Of a stretch of 64,000 bases of DNA, positions 25,146 through 36,379 are shown in pieces. The translations under genes were made by a program, and so were the position numbers. Source of the stretch: CBDDIP01 sp965229005 (GTDB lineage Bacteria > Actinomycetota > Acidimicrobiia > Acidimicrobiales > Ilumatobacteraceae); assembly GCA_965229005.1 (NCBI GenBank), contig CBDDIP010000002.1:2480001-2544000 (forward strand), read 5' to 3'. How positions within the stretch are numbered: position 1 is the first letter of the stretch; each line of letters opens with the position of its first letter. The notes below the pieces were generated by a model. That model was given only the letters and a program-made list of their open reading frames with translations, was not told the DNA's origin and did not search any database.

Positions 25146-25664
25146 TCCGGCGATGAGCAGCACGGTGCCGAGCGCCCCGACGGCCAGCATGCCGAGCACG
25201 GCGACGGCGGCCAGCCCGGGCACGGACGTGATCGCCCGCACCCCGGCCCACAGCGCTGGGAGATCCTTGCGTCGTTGGTTGAGCTCGGTGCGCAACGCTC
25301 CGAACGAGCGGACCGTGACGTTGAGGTTCTGCCCGGAGTCGTGGTCGATCAGCGCGCTGGCCGCGCTCGAACCGGTGTGCAGCAACGAACGGACGTCGGT
25401 GAGCAGCTGCGGTGCGTGCTTGGCCGTGCGACTGACCATGAACCAGCCGATGACCGCCGCGGCAGGCGGGATGATGCACAACGCACCGCCGATGACGATC
25501 CACGCGGTGCGACTGCCGTCGAAGATCCACAGTCCCGTGGCGAAGGTCGCCAGCCCGATGATCGCCGCGACCACGGCCGTTCCGAGCGCCAGGGTGCCGA
25601 GGCGACGCAGGGTGGTGCCGAGTGCGCTGGACGCCTGTGTGGCGAGCCGCTCGATGTCTGCCAT
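25134..25664 (-). CDS. membrane protein, unknown
   Basis: 176 aa with three to four hydrophobic segments: about residues 22-48, 53-78 and 150-175. Between the second and last lies a soluble loop (SLLHTGSSAASALIDHD, TVRSFGALRTELNQRRKDL). No family recognised. ATG 25664 is 6 nt after CACACT (25671-25676, reverse). It is divergent from ygfZ with 44 bp between the two start codons. Confidence 0.75.
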   Translation of the reverse strand: MADIERLATQASSALGTTLRRLGTLALGTAVVAAIIGLATFATGLWIFDGSRTAWIVIGGALCIIPPAAAVIGWFMVSRTAKHAPQLLTDVRSLLHTGSSAASALIDHDSGQNLNVTVRSFGALRTELNQRRKDLPALWAGVRAITSVPGLAAVAVLGMLAVGALGTVLLIAGLID

Positions 25665-25708
25665 GCGCTCAGTGTGTCACCGAGAGCGGATGCTGCGACA
25701 CTGGCCGG

Positions 25709-26434
25709 ATGGCACATTGGTTCGACGATCCTCGGGACGTGGTGGCCGTCATCGGGCCGGACGCCTCCACGTATCTGCAGTCGCAGCTGTCCAACGATCT
25801 GCGCGGGTTGCCCGTCGGTGCCAGCCAGTGGGCGTTCCTGCTGCAGCCAACAGGCAAGGTGGACGTGCTGCTGCGCGTCTGGCGTCGTGGCGACGAGGAG
25901 TTCGTGCTCGACACCGACGCCGGCTTCGGCGAGGTGATGAAGGCCCGCCTGAACCGCTTCAAGATCCGTGTGAAGGCCGACATCGAAGATCGCGACTGGC
26001 GCAGCATCGCCGTGCGCGGCGAGTCGGGCGACGGGCTCGTTGCCTGGGGCGAGGGCTACGACCTGATCGGCCCCGACGCGCAGCCGCCGAGCGATGCGCA
26101 GCAGGGGAGCGCCGACGAGCTCGAGTCGCTGCGCATCGACGCGGCGTGGCCGCGCATGGGCGCCGAGATCGTCCCCGGCGAAGCGATCCCGGCGGAGACG
26201 GGTGTGGTCGACGCCGCGGTCAGCTTCACCAAAGGGTGCTACCCCGGCCAGGAACTGGTCGAGCGGATGGACAGTCGAGGATCTTCCGCGCCTCGTCACG
26301 TGCGGCGCATCGACGTGCCTGCCGGGACAGCCGTCGGTGAGACGGTCGAGGTCGACGGTCACGCCGCGATCGTCACGTCGGTGCAGGGCACCGCTGCGCT
26401 CGCCTCGGTGCGCCGCGCCTCCGTGACACACTGA
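25709..26434 (+). CDS. ygfZ: YgfZ/GcvT-like folate-binding protein
   Basis: 241 aa. The family signature KGCYPGQELVERM is present (Cys essential in YgfZ), with an N-terminal GcvT-like fold (VIGPDASTYLQSQLSNDL). It helps maintain or repair some Fe-S enzymes using tetrahydrofolate. GACACT (25697-25702) is 6 nt upstream of the ATG. It is 4 bp from the next gene and probably cotranscribed. Confidence 0.9.
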   Translation: MAHWFDDPRDVVAVIGPDASTYLQSQLSNDLRGLPVGASQWAFLLQPTGKVDVLLRVWRRGDEEFVLDTDAGFGEVMKARLNRFKIRVKADIEDRDWRSIAVRGESGDGLVAWGEGYDLIGPDAQPPSDAQQGSADELESLRIDAAWPRMGAEIVPGEAIPAETGVVDAAVSFTKGCYPGQELVERMDSRGSSAPRHVRRIDVPAGTAVGETVEVDGHAAIVTSVQGTAALASVRRASVTH

Positions 26435-26438
26435 GGCG

Positions 26439-26792
26439 ATGGCAGCGACGCCTGCGCAGTTGCGCAAGAACCTCGACCGCATCCGCACCATCGCGCTCGG
26501 CTTGCCCGAGGCCACCGAAGAACTGACGTGGGACGACATCAACTTCCGCGTGCGCAAGAAGATCTTCTGCTTCCCGGGCAGCGGTGGATCGCTGACGGTG
26601 AAGGCCGATCCGGCCGAGCTGCCGGCGCTGCACGGTGACACCCGCTTCTCGCCGGCGCCGTACCTTGCCCGCGGCGGCTGGGTGCGCATGGACCTGACGA
26701 GCGCGCCGATCGACTGGACGGAGGTCGAAGAGCTCGTGCGGACGAGCTACTGCCTCATCGCCCCCAAGACCCTGGCCAAGCAAGTTCTCTAG
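26439..26792 (+). CDS. MmcQ/YjbR family protein
   Basis: 117 aa. ALGLPEATEELTWDDINFRVRKKIFCF is the typical N-terminal half of MmcQ/YjbR proteins (CyaY-like fold), ending VEELVRTSYCLIAPKTLAKQV. The function is unclear. CACACT (26427-26432), inside the end of ygfZ, lies 6 nt before the ATG, so it may also have its own promoter. Its TAG stop shares CTAG with the convergent M50 gene. Confidence 0.88.
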   Translation: MAATPAQLRKNLDRIRTIALGLPEATEELTWDDINFRVRKKIFCFPGSGGSLTVKADPAELPALHGDTRFSPAPYLARGGWVRMDLTSAPIDWTEVEELVRTSYCLIAPKTLAKQVL

Positions 26793-28030
26793 GCGGCGGG
26801 ATCGAGGAGGAAGGCGAACTGCGGGTCGTCGCGCATGCGCTCGAACTCCGGCGCATGCATGACCGTGTTGAGCACGGTGTCGCTGGGGGCGTGCACCGTC
26901 ACCGCCGTGCGGAGCCAGGCCAGCGCAGTGGCCCGATCAGCCAACGCCGCAGCGCCGCGCGCGACGTTGACGGCGAGCATCGGAGAACGAGTGCGGCCAT
27001 AGGCGTCTGCGGCGTACATCGCCGCCTCGCGGTACCGGCCGATCTGCAGCAGCACGCCCGACAGCACGTACTCGCTGTACGGGTGGCCGATGGGCAACGG
27101 CGTGGGCAGCAGGTTGACGAGCGCGTTCAACGCCTCGGTCGGTGCGGTGTCGGGCGGCCACCACGTGGGTGTCTCGTGGTTGTCGAAGTCGTCGAGCAGG
27201 ATCTGACGCGCACCGATCGGGTCGCCGCGGTCGAGAGCGATGTGCGCACGCAGCCACGGGCTGCTCTGCTGCCCGCCCGCGAACTGGTTGGGGTTGAGCG
27301 TCTGCCAGCCGACCGACTCCGCCGCGGCGAACAGGGACGTCGCCGCGGGGATCGTGCGTCGCTTCTTGAAGTCGGTGTGCGCCCGCAGCATCTGCAGCTG
27401 AGCGATCAGCGGGATGGCACCGAAGATCAGCAGCCCGCTGAGCTCACGCGATCCGAAGGCGACGACGGCGATCATCGCCCCGACCGTGACGACGACGCTG
27501 AACCACAACATCACGATGCGCGAGCGGCCGGGGATGATCTTGTCGATGCCCGCCATCACCACGTTGCCGCCGTCGAAGGGCAGCACGGGGATCAGGTTGA
27601 ACAGACCGATCACCGGGCCGGCCCAGTACAGCGCGCGGGCGGCGTGCGAGCTGGCGCGGACCGCTTCGATGTCGAGTGGGTTGACCTTCAGCGCGAGGAG
27701 GACCGCACATGCCAGCGCGATCTGGGTCGCCGGACCGGCGAGCGAGATGCCAGCACGTTCCCACGGCTTGAGCTGACGAGTGGGGGTGAACGCGGCGTAG
27801 CCGTAGAAGAAGTCGAGCGCGATCTCGGCGTTGGCGCCGGTGGCCCGTGCGGCGAACGCGTGACCGAGCTCGTGGATCAACGTCAGCGACGCCATGAAGA
27901 ACGCCAGCCACAGGGCGAACGACGGATCGACGTTGTAGTTGGCCACCACGACCAACCCGAGGAACATCAGGAAGCCGACGCGCACGTGCACGGGGAACCC
28001 GAACAACCGGAACGCAGGTGCACCAGCCAC
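26789..28030 (-). CDS. M50 family site-2-type membrane metalloprotease
   Basis: 413 aa. Multi-pass membrane zinc protease: HELGH (about residue 51) in the second helix and the third ligand Asp in NLIPVLPFDGG. There is no PDZ domain; the C-terminal ~180 residues are soluble and TPR-like (YSEYVLSGVLLQIGRYREAAMYAADAY). GTG 28030 is picked because TATGCT (28039-28044, reverse) is 8 nt upstream and it begins just before the first helix. The substrate is unknown. Confidence 0.87.
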   Translation of the reverse strand: MAGAPAFRLFGFPVHVRVGFLMFLGLVVVANYNVDPSFALWLAFFMASLTLIHELGHAFAARATGANAEIALDFFYGYAAFTPTRQLKPWERAGISLAGPATQIALACAVLLALKVNPLDIEAVRASSHAARALYWAGPVIGLFNLIPVLPFDGGNVVMAGIDKIIPGRSRIVMLWFSVVVTVGAMIAVVAFGSRELSGLLIFGAIPLIAQLQMLRAHTDFKKRRTIPAATSLFAAAESVGWQTLNPNQFAGGQQSSPWLRAHIALDRGDPIGARQILLDDFDNHETPTWWPPDTAPTEALNALVNLLPTPLPIGHPYSEYVLSGVLLQIGRYREAAMYAADAYGRTRSPMLAVNVARGAAALADRATALAWLRTAVTVHAPSDTVLNTVMHAPEFERMRDDPQFAFLLDPAA

Positions 28031-28105
28031 TGCCCAGGAGCATATGCGGGTTGGTGGCGGAAGGATCTGCAGACCTGAGCGTGTCTCGCCGTAGACTCGC
28101 TGCCC

Positions 28106-30760
<2,655 letters not shown>

Positions 30761-30773
30761 CCGGTCTTCCGGC

Positions 30774-31781
30774 GTGATCGCCGAGTCCTCCGGACGCGCC
30801 AACTTCGTCGACATCGACGTCCCGGGCTGGGCCTGGGGCGCGACCCTTGGTGTCATCGTCGCGTTGTTGCTGCTCGACATCCTCGTGCTCAACCGCACGC
30901 CGCACGCGCCGACGGTGCGTCGTGCGGCGATCGAGACCATTGGTTGGGTGATCGTCGGGGTGACCTTCGGCTTCGTCGTGTGGGCGTCGTTCGGCCACGC
31001 CGCAGGCGGCGAGTGGTTCAGCGGCTACCTCATCGAGTACAGCCTGTCGATCGACAACGTGTTCGTGTGGGCGCTGGTGCTCACCTACTTCGCCGTGCCG
31101 GCGAAGTACCAGCGGCGCGTGCTGTTCTGGGGCGTGTTCGGCGCACTCGTGCTGCGCGCCGGGTTCATCTTCGCCGGGGTCGCGTTGATCGAGCGCTTCG
31201 AGTGGTTGCTGTTCGTGTTCGGCGGGTTCCTGCTGTTCACCGCGGTGCGCCTGTTGACGTCGGATGGCGACGCGGTCGACCCGTCGAAGAGCCGGTTCCT
31301 GAAGGCGGTGCGCAAGGTGGTGCCGATGACCGACACGATCGACGGCCAGCACATGTTCACCCGGCGCGAGGGCGCGCTGGTGGCCACGCCGCTGTTCGCC
31401 GTGCTGCTGCTGATCGAGGCCACCGACGTGCTCTTCGCCGTGGACTCCGTGCCCGCCGTGCTGGCGGTCAGCAAGGAGCAGTTCATCGTCTTCACGTCGA
31501 ACGCGTTCGCCATCATGGGCCTGCGATCGCTGTACTTCCTGCTCGCCGACATGCACGCCCGGTTCAGCTACCTGCAGCAGGGCCTGTCGATCATCCTCGC
31601 CTTCGTCGGCATCAAGATGATCCTCGAGGCGCGCAACTGGTACCACATCCCCACGCCCATCTCGCTGCTCGTGATCGCCCTCGTGCTGACGGCCTCCGTG
31701 GTGTTCTCGCTGAAGGCGACGCGCGGCGTCGACGAGCCACATCGGGCGCCGGAAGCGCTGCCGCCCGCCGACGAGCGCTGA
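30774..31781 (+). CDS. TerC/Alx family membrane protein
   Basis: 335 aa with about eight to nine transmembrane helices. The TerC signatures EYSLSIDNVFVWALV and LIEATDVLFAVDSVPAVLAV hold the conserved acidic residues within the membrane; the family handles Mn2+ or other metals in protein secretion and stress. The GTG at 30774 follows ppdK by 13 bp; no nearer start fits. Confidence 0.9.
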   Translation: MIAESSGRANFVDIDVPGWAWGATLGVIVALLLLDILVLNRTPHAPTVRRAAIETIGWVIVGVTFGFVVWASFGHAAGGEWFSGYLIEYSLSIDNVFVWALVLTYFAVPAKYQRRVLFWGVFGALVLRAGFIFAGVALIERFEWLLFVFGGFLLFTAVRLLTSDGDAVDPSKSRFLKAVRKVVPMTDTIDGQHMFTRREGALVATPLFAVLLLIEATDVLFAVDSVPAVLAVSKEQFIVFTSNAFAIMGLRSLYFLLADMHARFSYLQQGLSIILAFVGIKMILEARNWYHIPTPISLLVIALVLTASVVFSLKATRGVDEPHRAPEALPPADER

Positions 31782-31832
31782 GCACCGCAGCGCCGGGGAG
31801 CGTTGTCACAACCCATCGCTAAGGTGCCGGGC

Positions 31833-33578
31833 ATGGCGATCGTCGATGAGGATCTGGAGCGGCTGAAGGCCACCATCTCCATCACCGACGTCATCCAGCA
31901 GTACGTCGCGTTGCGCAAGACGGGCCGCAACTGGGTGGGCCTGTGCCCGTTCCACGCGGAGCGCAGTGGCTCGTTCAACGTGCGCGAGGAGACCGGCCGC
32001 TACAAGTGCTTCGGCTGCGGCGTGGCCGGCGACGTGTTCACGTTCGTGCAGGAGATCGAGCACGTCGACTTCGTCACTGCGGTCGAACAGCTGTCGGCCA
32101 AGGCCGGCATCCAGTTGCGCTACACCAGTGGCGGCGAGAGCGAGGATCGCCGCCGTCGCAAGCAGATGATCGAGGTGATGGCCAAGGCGGTCGACTGGTA
32201 CCACCATCGCCTGCTCGAAGGTCCGGATGCGCGGGCCGCGCGCGACTACCTGCGCAAGCGCGGCTTGGCCGGCGACGTGGCGCGCACGTTCAAGCTCGGT
32301 TGGGCGCCCGACGACTGGGACGTGATGAGCCGCGAGCTCGGCGTGCCCTCGGAGCTGCTGCGGACCACCGGACTGGCGTTCACCAACAAGCGCAACCGCA
32401 TGCAGGACTCGTTCCGGGCGCGAGTGCTGTTCCCGATCTACACCGAGTCGGGCGACCCGGTGGCGCTCGGCGGGCGCATCCTTCCGGGTTCGACGGATCC
32501 GGCGAAGTACAAGAACTCGTCGGAGACGCCGATCTACGCCAAGTCGAAGACGCTGTACGGGCTGAACTGGGCGAAGAACGACATCGTCAAGGCCGACCAG
32601 GTGGTGGTGTGCGAGGGTTACACCGACGTCATCGGCTTCCACCGCGCCGGCGTGCCGATCGCGGTGGCCACCTGCGGCACCGCGCTCACCGAGGAGCACG
32701 TGCGCATGCTCAAGCGCTTCGCCAGTCGCGTCGTGCTGGCGTTCGACGCCGATGCTGCCGGGCAGGGTGCTGCAGCTCGCTTCTACGAGTGGGAGCAGCG
32801 CTACCAGGTGCAGGTCAGCGTGGCCCGGTTCCCTGACGGCAAGGACCCGGGCGAGCTCAGCGTCAGCGCGCCGGACTCGTTGCGCGCCGCCGTCGATGGA
32901 GCGCTCCCGTTCCTCGGCTTCCGTCTGCAGCGCGAGATGACCGGCAAGCCGCTGCGCTCGCCGGAGGAGAAGGCTCGCGTCGCCGAGCACGCGATGGCGG
33001 TGGTCAACGAGCACCCCGACGCCAACGTGCGCACGCTGTACGCCGGTCAGGTCGCCGCGCACGTCGGGCTGCCCGTCGAGCAGCTCGTGCGCATCGCCCA
33101 GCAGCGCAACACGCGCCCCTCGGTGCGCGTTGCCCCGACTCGTCGCATCGGCACCTCGGAGAACGCCGAGTTCGTCGCCGTCGCGTTGTTGCTGCAGCGC
33201 TGGGACGACATCGCTCCATGGCTCGTGGAGCCGTTGTTCTCCGACGAACTGTCGCGTCGCGCCTTCCTTGCGCTGGCCGACGCGCACGGTGTGCTCGACG
33301 CTGCGCTCGAGCTGGCCGACCCCGATGCGCGTGAGCTGCTGGAGCGTGCGGCCGTGGCGGATCTCGATGCCGATCCCACCGTCGAGGCGCGCAGTCTGCT
33401 GTCTGCCGCGGTGCGTCGCGAGCTCGCTCACAACGTGCGAATGACCGACGGCGCGGAGAACCCGGAGGACGCCGACGCGCGGCGGCGGCTGCACCAGTTG
33501 GACGACCCGATCGCGGGCGGAGACGCGGCAGAGGCATTGCTAGGGTGGCTGCAGCGGCGTTACGAGGAGCGCGAGTGA
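31833..33578 (+). CDS. dnaG: DNA primase
   Basis: 581 aa. The N-terminal zinc-binding domain is CPFHAERSGSFNV then YKCFGCGVAGD; the TOPRIM core has VVVCEGYTDVIGFH and LAFDADAAGQGAA; the C-terminal helicase-binding part follows. It primes replication with DnaB. ATG 31833 (MAIVDEDLERL) is preferred over TTG 31803 because TAAGGT (31820-31825) is 7 nt upstream. It overlaps the sigma gene by 4 nt, the classic dnaG-rpoD macromolecular synthesis layout. Confidence 0.95.
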   Translation: MAIVDEDLERLKATISITDVIQQYVALRKTGRNWVGLCPFHAERSGSFNVREETGRYKCFGCGVAGDVFTFVQEIEHVDFVTAVEQLSAKAGIQLRYTSGGESEDRRRRKQMIEVMAKAVDWYHHRLLEGPDARAARDYLRKRGLAGDVARTFKLGWAPDDWDVMSRELGVPSELLRTTGLAFTNKRNRMQDSFRARVLFPIYTESGDPVALGGRILPGSTDPAKYKNSSETPIYAKSKTLYGLNWAKNDIVKADQVVVCEGYTDVIGFHRAGVPIAVATCGTALTEEHVRMLKRFASRVVLAFDADAAGQGAAARFYEWEQRYQVQVSVARFPDGKDPGELSVSAPDSLRAAVDGALPFLGFRLQREMTGKPLRSPEEKARVAEHAMAVVNEHPDANVRTLYAGQVAAHVGLPVEQLVRIAQQRNTRPSVRVAPTRRIGTSENAEFVAVALLLQRWDDIAPWLVEPLFSDELSRRAFLALADAHGVLDAALELADPDARELLERAAVADLDADPTVEARSLLSAAVRRELAHNVRMTDGAENPEDADARRRLHQLDDPIAGGDAAEALLGWLQRRYEERE

Positions 33579-34855
33579 GCCAAAGTGCAGCTGACGCAGC
33601 GGCGCAACCGACACCGTTCGATGGGGTCGATGCCGCGGAGTGGCAAGCGCTGCTCTCACGCGGGTCCACGCATGGCGTGCTGCACGCCGAGGAGATCACC
33701 CACGTCCTGCGTCAGGTGGAGCTCACCGGCGACGTGCTCGCCGAAGTCACCACGCACATCTCGGCGCGCGGCATCAGCATCGACGACGACGTCGAGGAAG
33801 TGCTCGACGAGACGCCGGCGGTCGGCACACCGGTGCCCAGCGCGCCGCTCGCGGTGGAGGACACCGAGGGCATCCTCGCCCGCCGTCGGCGCCGCCGCTC
33901 GGAGCGCATGGGCAGCGTCGGCGACGTCAGCGGTGGCGACACCGTGCGCATGTACCTCAAAGAGATCGGGCGCGTCGACCTGTTGCTGCCCGATGACGAG
34001 CGTCGCCTCGCACAGGCCATCGAGGACGGCCACACCGCTGCCGCGCAGCTCGATGCCGCACTGCTCGACGACCAGGCGTTGGAGGCGATGGCCCAGCGTC
34101 GCCTGATGCGCACGGTGCAAGCCGGACAGCGCGCCAAGAGCGAGCTGATCCAGGCGAACCTGCGACTCGTGGTCAGCATCGCCAAGCGCTACAGCGGGCG
34201 CGGCATGCAGTTCCTCGATCTCATCCAGGAGGGCAACCTCGGGCTGATGCGTGCGGTCGACAAGTTCGATCACACGAAGGGCTTCAAGTTCTCCACCTAC
34301 GCCACGTGGTGGATCCGCCAGGCGATCACCCGCTCCATTGCGGATCAGGCACGCACCATCCGCATCCCGGTGCACATGGTGGAGAGCATGAACCGGGTGC
34401 TGCGCACGCAGCGCCAGATGCACCAGGAGCTCGAGCGCGAGCCGACGCTCGATGAGCTCGCCGACCGCTGCGGGCTGCCGCCGGATCGCATCCGCGAGAT
34501 CCTGCGCATCTCGCTGGATCCACTGTCGCTCGATTCGCCGGTGGGGGAGGAGGACGACTCCAACCTCGCCGACTTCATCGAAGACCTCACCGTCGACGCG
34601 CCGGCCGACATGGCGACGAAGCGGATGCTCACCCAGGCCGTCGAGGAGGCGCTCGGCGAGCTGAGCGAGCGCGAGCAGGAGATCGTCCGCAAGCGCTTCG
34701 GCCTCGACGACGGTCAGGCCCGCACGTTGGAGGACGTCGGCAAGGAGTTCGGCGTCACCCGCGAGCGCATCCGCCAGATCGAGGCCAAGACCCTCGCCAA
34801 GCTGCGCCACCCGATGCGCAGCCAACGCCTCAAAGAGTTCCTCGAAGAAGAGTGA
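33575..34855 (+). CDS. rpoD: primary sigma factor
   Basis: 426 aa. Region 1.2 (GDTVRMYLKEIGRVDLL), region 2 (NLRLVVSIAKRYSGRGMQF, FKFSTYATWWIRQAI), region 3 and region 4 (GVTRERIRQIEAKTLAKLR) are complete; the short N-terminal extension is basic and acidic (ARRRRRRSERM) without a full region 1.1. The GTG start overlaps dnaG (GTGA). Called primary by the full set of regions and its place after dnaG. Confidence 0.92.
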   Translation: MSQSAADAAAQPTPFDGVDAAEWQALLSRGSTHGVLHAEEITHVLRQVELTGDVLAEVTTHISARGISIDDDVEEVLDETPAVGTPVPSAPLAVEDTEGILARRRRRRSERMGSVGDVSGGDTVRMYLKEIGRVDLLLPDDERRLAQAIEDGHTAAAQLDAALLDDQALEAMAQRRLMRTVQAGQRAKSELIQANLRLVVSIAKRYSGRGMQFLDLIQEGNLGLMRAVDKFDHTKGFKFSTYATWWIRQAITRSIADQARTIRIPVHMVESMNRVLRTQRQMHQELEREPTLDELADRCGLPPDRIREILRISLDPLSLDSPVGEEDDSNLADFIEDLTVDAPADMATKRMLTQAVEEALGELSEREQEIVRKRFGLDDGQARTLEDVGKEFGVTRERIRQIEAKTLAKLRHPMRSQRLKEFLEEE

Positions 34856-34884
34856 CCCCGCCCGGCGGCCGGCTGGCCCGGCGT

Positions 34885-34973
34885 CGTGAGTCTGGGTGCC
34901 ACCCGTGGCTCCCAACCTCACGAAACTCGTGGTTGCGTGAGCCTCGACGCCACCCGTGGCACCCAGACTCACG
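34885..34973. repeat. pair of 38-bp palindromes in inverted arrangement
   Basis: Two elements of the form CGTGAG-n-GCCACCCGTGGC-n-CTCACG (34885-34922 and 34936-34973). Each is an imperfect palindrome; in addition 34885-34901 is the perfect 17-bp inverse of 34957-34973. They lie between the sigma factor gene and tRNA-Asn. They resemble REP-like or bidirectional terminator elements. Confidence 0.7.
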
Positions 34974-35022
34974 AATGGGTGAGTCGTTGCGGGCCGGTTC
35001 GTTGCTATCCTCAGCGCCGCCT

Positions 35023-35098
35023 TCCGAGATAGCTCAGTTGGCAGAGCAGCTGACTGTTAATCAGCGGGTCGCAGGTTCGAGCCCTGCTCTCGGAGCCA
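35023..35098 (+). tRNA. tRNA-Asn(GTT)
   Basis: Acceptor TCCGAGA pairs with TCTCGGA; anticodon stem GCTGA/TCAGC with loop CTGTTAA (anticodon GTT); T arm GCAGG-TTCGAGC-CCTGC. Discriminator G and an encoded CCA, unlike the other tRNAs here. TATCCT at 35006-35011 is a probable -10. Confidence 0.97.
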
Positions 35099-35100
35099 CA

Positions 35101-35131
35101 CCAACAGCCCGCCCATGTGGTGGGCTGTTGG
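35101..35131 (+). terminator. hairpin between tRNA-Asn and tRNA-Met
   Basis: A 13-bp stem with one G-T mismatch (35101-35113 with 35119-35131), loop CATGT, followed by CAATTT. A terminator or processing signal after tRNA-Asn. Confidence 0.65.
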
Positions 35132-35139
35132 CAATTTCA

Positions 35140-35213
35140 GGGGCGGTAGCTCAGCTGGTCAGAGCAGGGGACTCATAATCCCTGGGTCGTGGGTTCGAGC
35201 CCCACCCGCCCCA
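35140..35213 (+). tRNA. tRNA-Met(CAT), elongator type
   Basis: Acceptor GGGGCGG pairs with CCGCCCC; anticodon loop CTCATAA (CAT); T arm GTGGG-TTCGAGC-CCCAC; discriminator A, no CCA encoded. The paired first base pair excludes an initiator tRNA. A lysidine-modified tRNA-Ile2 is an alternative that sequence alone does not fully exclude. Confidence 0.9.
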
Positions 35214-35228
35214 CGATGGTCCCGCCGG

Positions 35229-35675
35229 TCAGCGCGGTGGCGGTGGCGGGGGCGGAGGGACCGCGGGCGGGGGCAGCGACGAAGGCGGCGGACTCGGCGG
35301 CGGCGGAGCAGGGCTCGGCGGGGGCGGGCTCGGCGGTCGGGGGGCGACGGTTGCCTGGACAGGTTGCCGCGTGTTCGGCACGACGTTGCCGGGCGAACTC
35401 TTGCGCCGCTTGCTGAAGTCGTAGCCGCCGAGGGCGACCGCTCCGGCGGCGAGTCCGATGGCGGCGGGCCAGGCCCACTGTGCCGCCCTGCGCTGATTGT
35501 CGCGTTGCTCGGCAAACGACTTGGTGTCACCGCCGACCGACTTGCACAGGTCGCCTGGCTTCATGATCCGACGGCCGCAGGTGACGTCGTCGGAGCTCTG
35601 CGTGAACGCAAAGATCAGCGCGCCGGCAGCGAGTGTGGCGATGAATTGCCAGCGAAGCCATTTCGGGCGTTTCAT
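35229..35675 (-). CDS. small membrane protein with proline-rich tail
   Basis: 148 aa. Two transmembrane helices (about residues 9-25 and 68-85) enclose a loop with two Cys (VTCGRRIMKPGDLCKSVGG). The last ~45 residues are a Pro/Ser repeat. No family recognised. It begins just after the two tRNA genes on the opposite strand. Confidence 0.65.
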   Translation of the reverse strand: MKRPKWLRWQFIATLAAGALIFAFTQSSDDVTCGRRIMKPGDLCKSVGGDTKSFAEQRDNQRRAAQWAWPAAIGLAAGAVALGGYDFSKRRKSSPGNVVPNTRQPVQATVAPRPPSPPPPSPAPPPPSPPPSSLPPPAVPPPPPPPPR

Positions 35676-35722
35676 CAGGCATTCCTACCAGTTGGTGGGG
35701 CAGCGCCTACCGGCGGAAGGAG

Positions 35723-36163
35723 TCAACGTCCGGTGAACAGCTTGCGGGCTTCGGTGTCGAAGCGTTGGCTGGCGCGGTAGACGAGCACTTCGTCTCGACC
35801 ACTGCGGAAGCGCAGGCCGATCCAGCGGGAGCGCGCAACCTGGATGCGGCGGATCCAACCGGCGAGGGTGACGAACACACCGAACGCGATCAATGTCGGG
35901 TTCGCATTCGTGATCCCGATGACCGTGAACCCGAGGCCGACGCACGTGATCGCTACCGCCACCGACAGCCGACGGATCAGCGTCTTCCACGTGTCCGCCT
36001 CGACAGCGAGCACGACGCGAGCGCGTGGCCGGCGGACGATGAACGCAACGGCACTCGTCAACGTCGACCCGAACAGCAGTTGCCACACGTCCGCGCTGGG
36101 GAGATCGACCGCTGTCGCCTTGATCGCGTGGTTCGTCGCCATCCCGGTCGTCACGCACACCAT
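35723..36163 (-). CDS. membrane protein, unknown
   Basis: 146 aa from ATG 36163 (an in-frame ATG at 36142 would also work). Two or three hydrophobic segments are seen, mainly about residues 63-102, followed by a basic cytosolic tail (WIRRIQVARSRWIGLRFRSG) that may form a small beta domain. No family recognised. About 215 bp separate it from the divergent RyR-domain gene; that stretch holds no gene, only promoter sequence such as TACACT near 36343. Confidence 0.6.
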   Translation of the reverse strand: MVCVTTGMATNHAIKATAVDLPSADVWQLLFGSTLTSAVAFIVRRPRARVVLAVEADTWKTLIRRLSVAVAITCVGLGFTVIGITNANPTLIAFGVFVTLAGWIRRIQVARSRWIGLRFRSGRDEVLVYRASQRFDTEARKLFTGR

Positions 36164-36379
36164 CGGTGAACGGTCCTGGCGCTGATCGACCATTCGCAGC
36201 ACAGCTGTGCGGCCGGTACGAACCCTGCGATGCAGCCGGCTCAGCATCGATGTCCGACCAACGTCATGAACGCTTCCACTGCCGGCATGATCGCACGTGC
36301 TCGGTGCTCGATCGGTCCCCTGCGTCAGTCCCAGACCGCAGATACACTTCGCCGATCGGTTGACCAGGTCGGGGGTGAC

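Noticed and set aside
31803..31832. TTG start and TTGTCA -35 box for dnaG.
   Set aside because: TTGTCA is only 11 bp from TAAGGT, too near for a -35; ATG 31833 fits the leaderless pattern and the family N-terminus.
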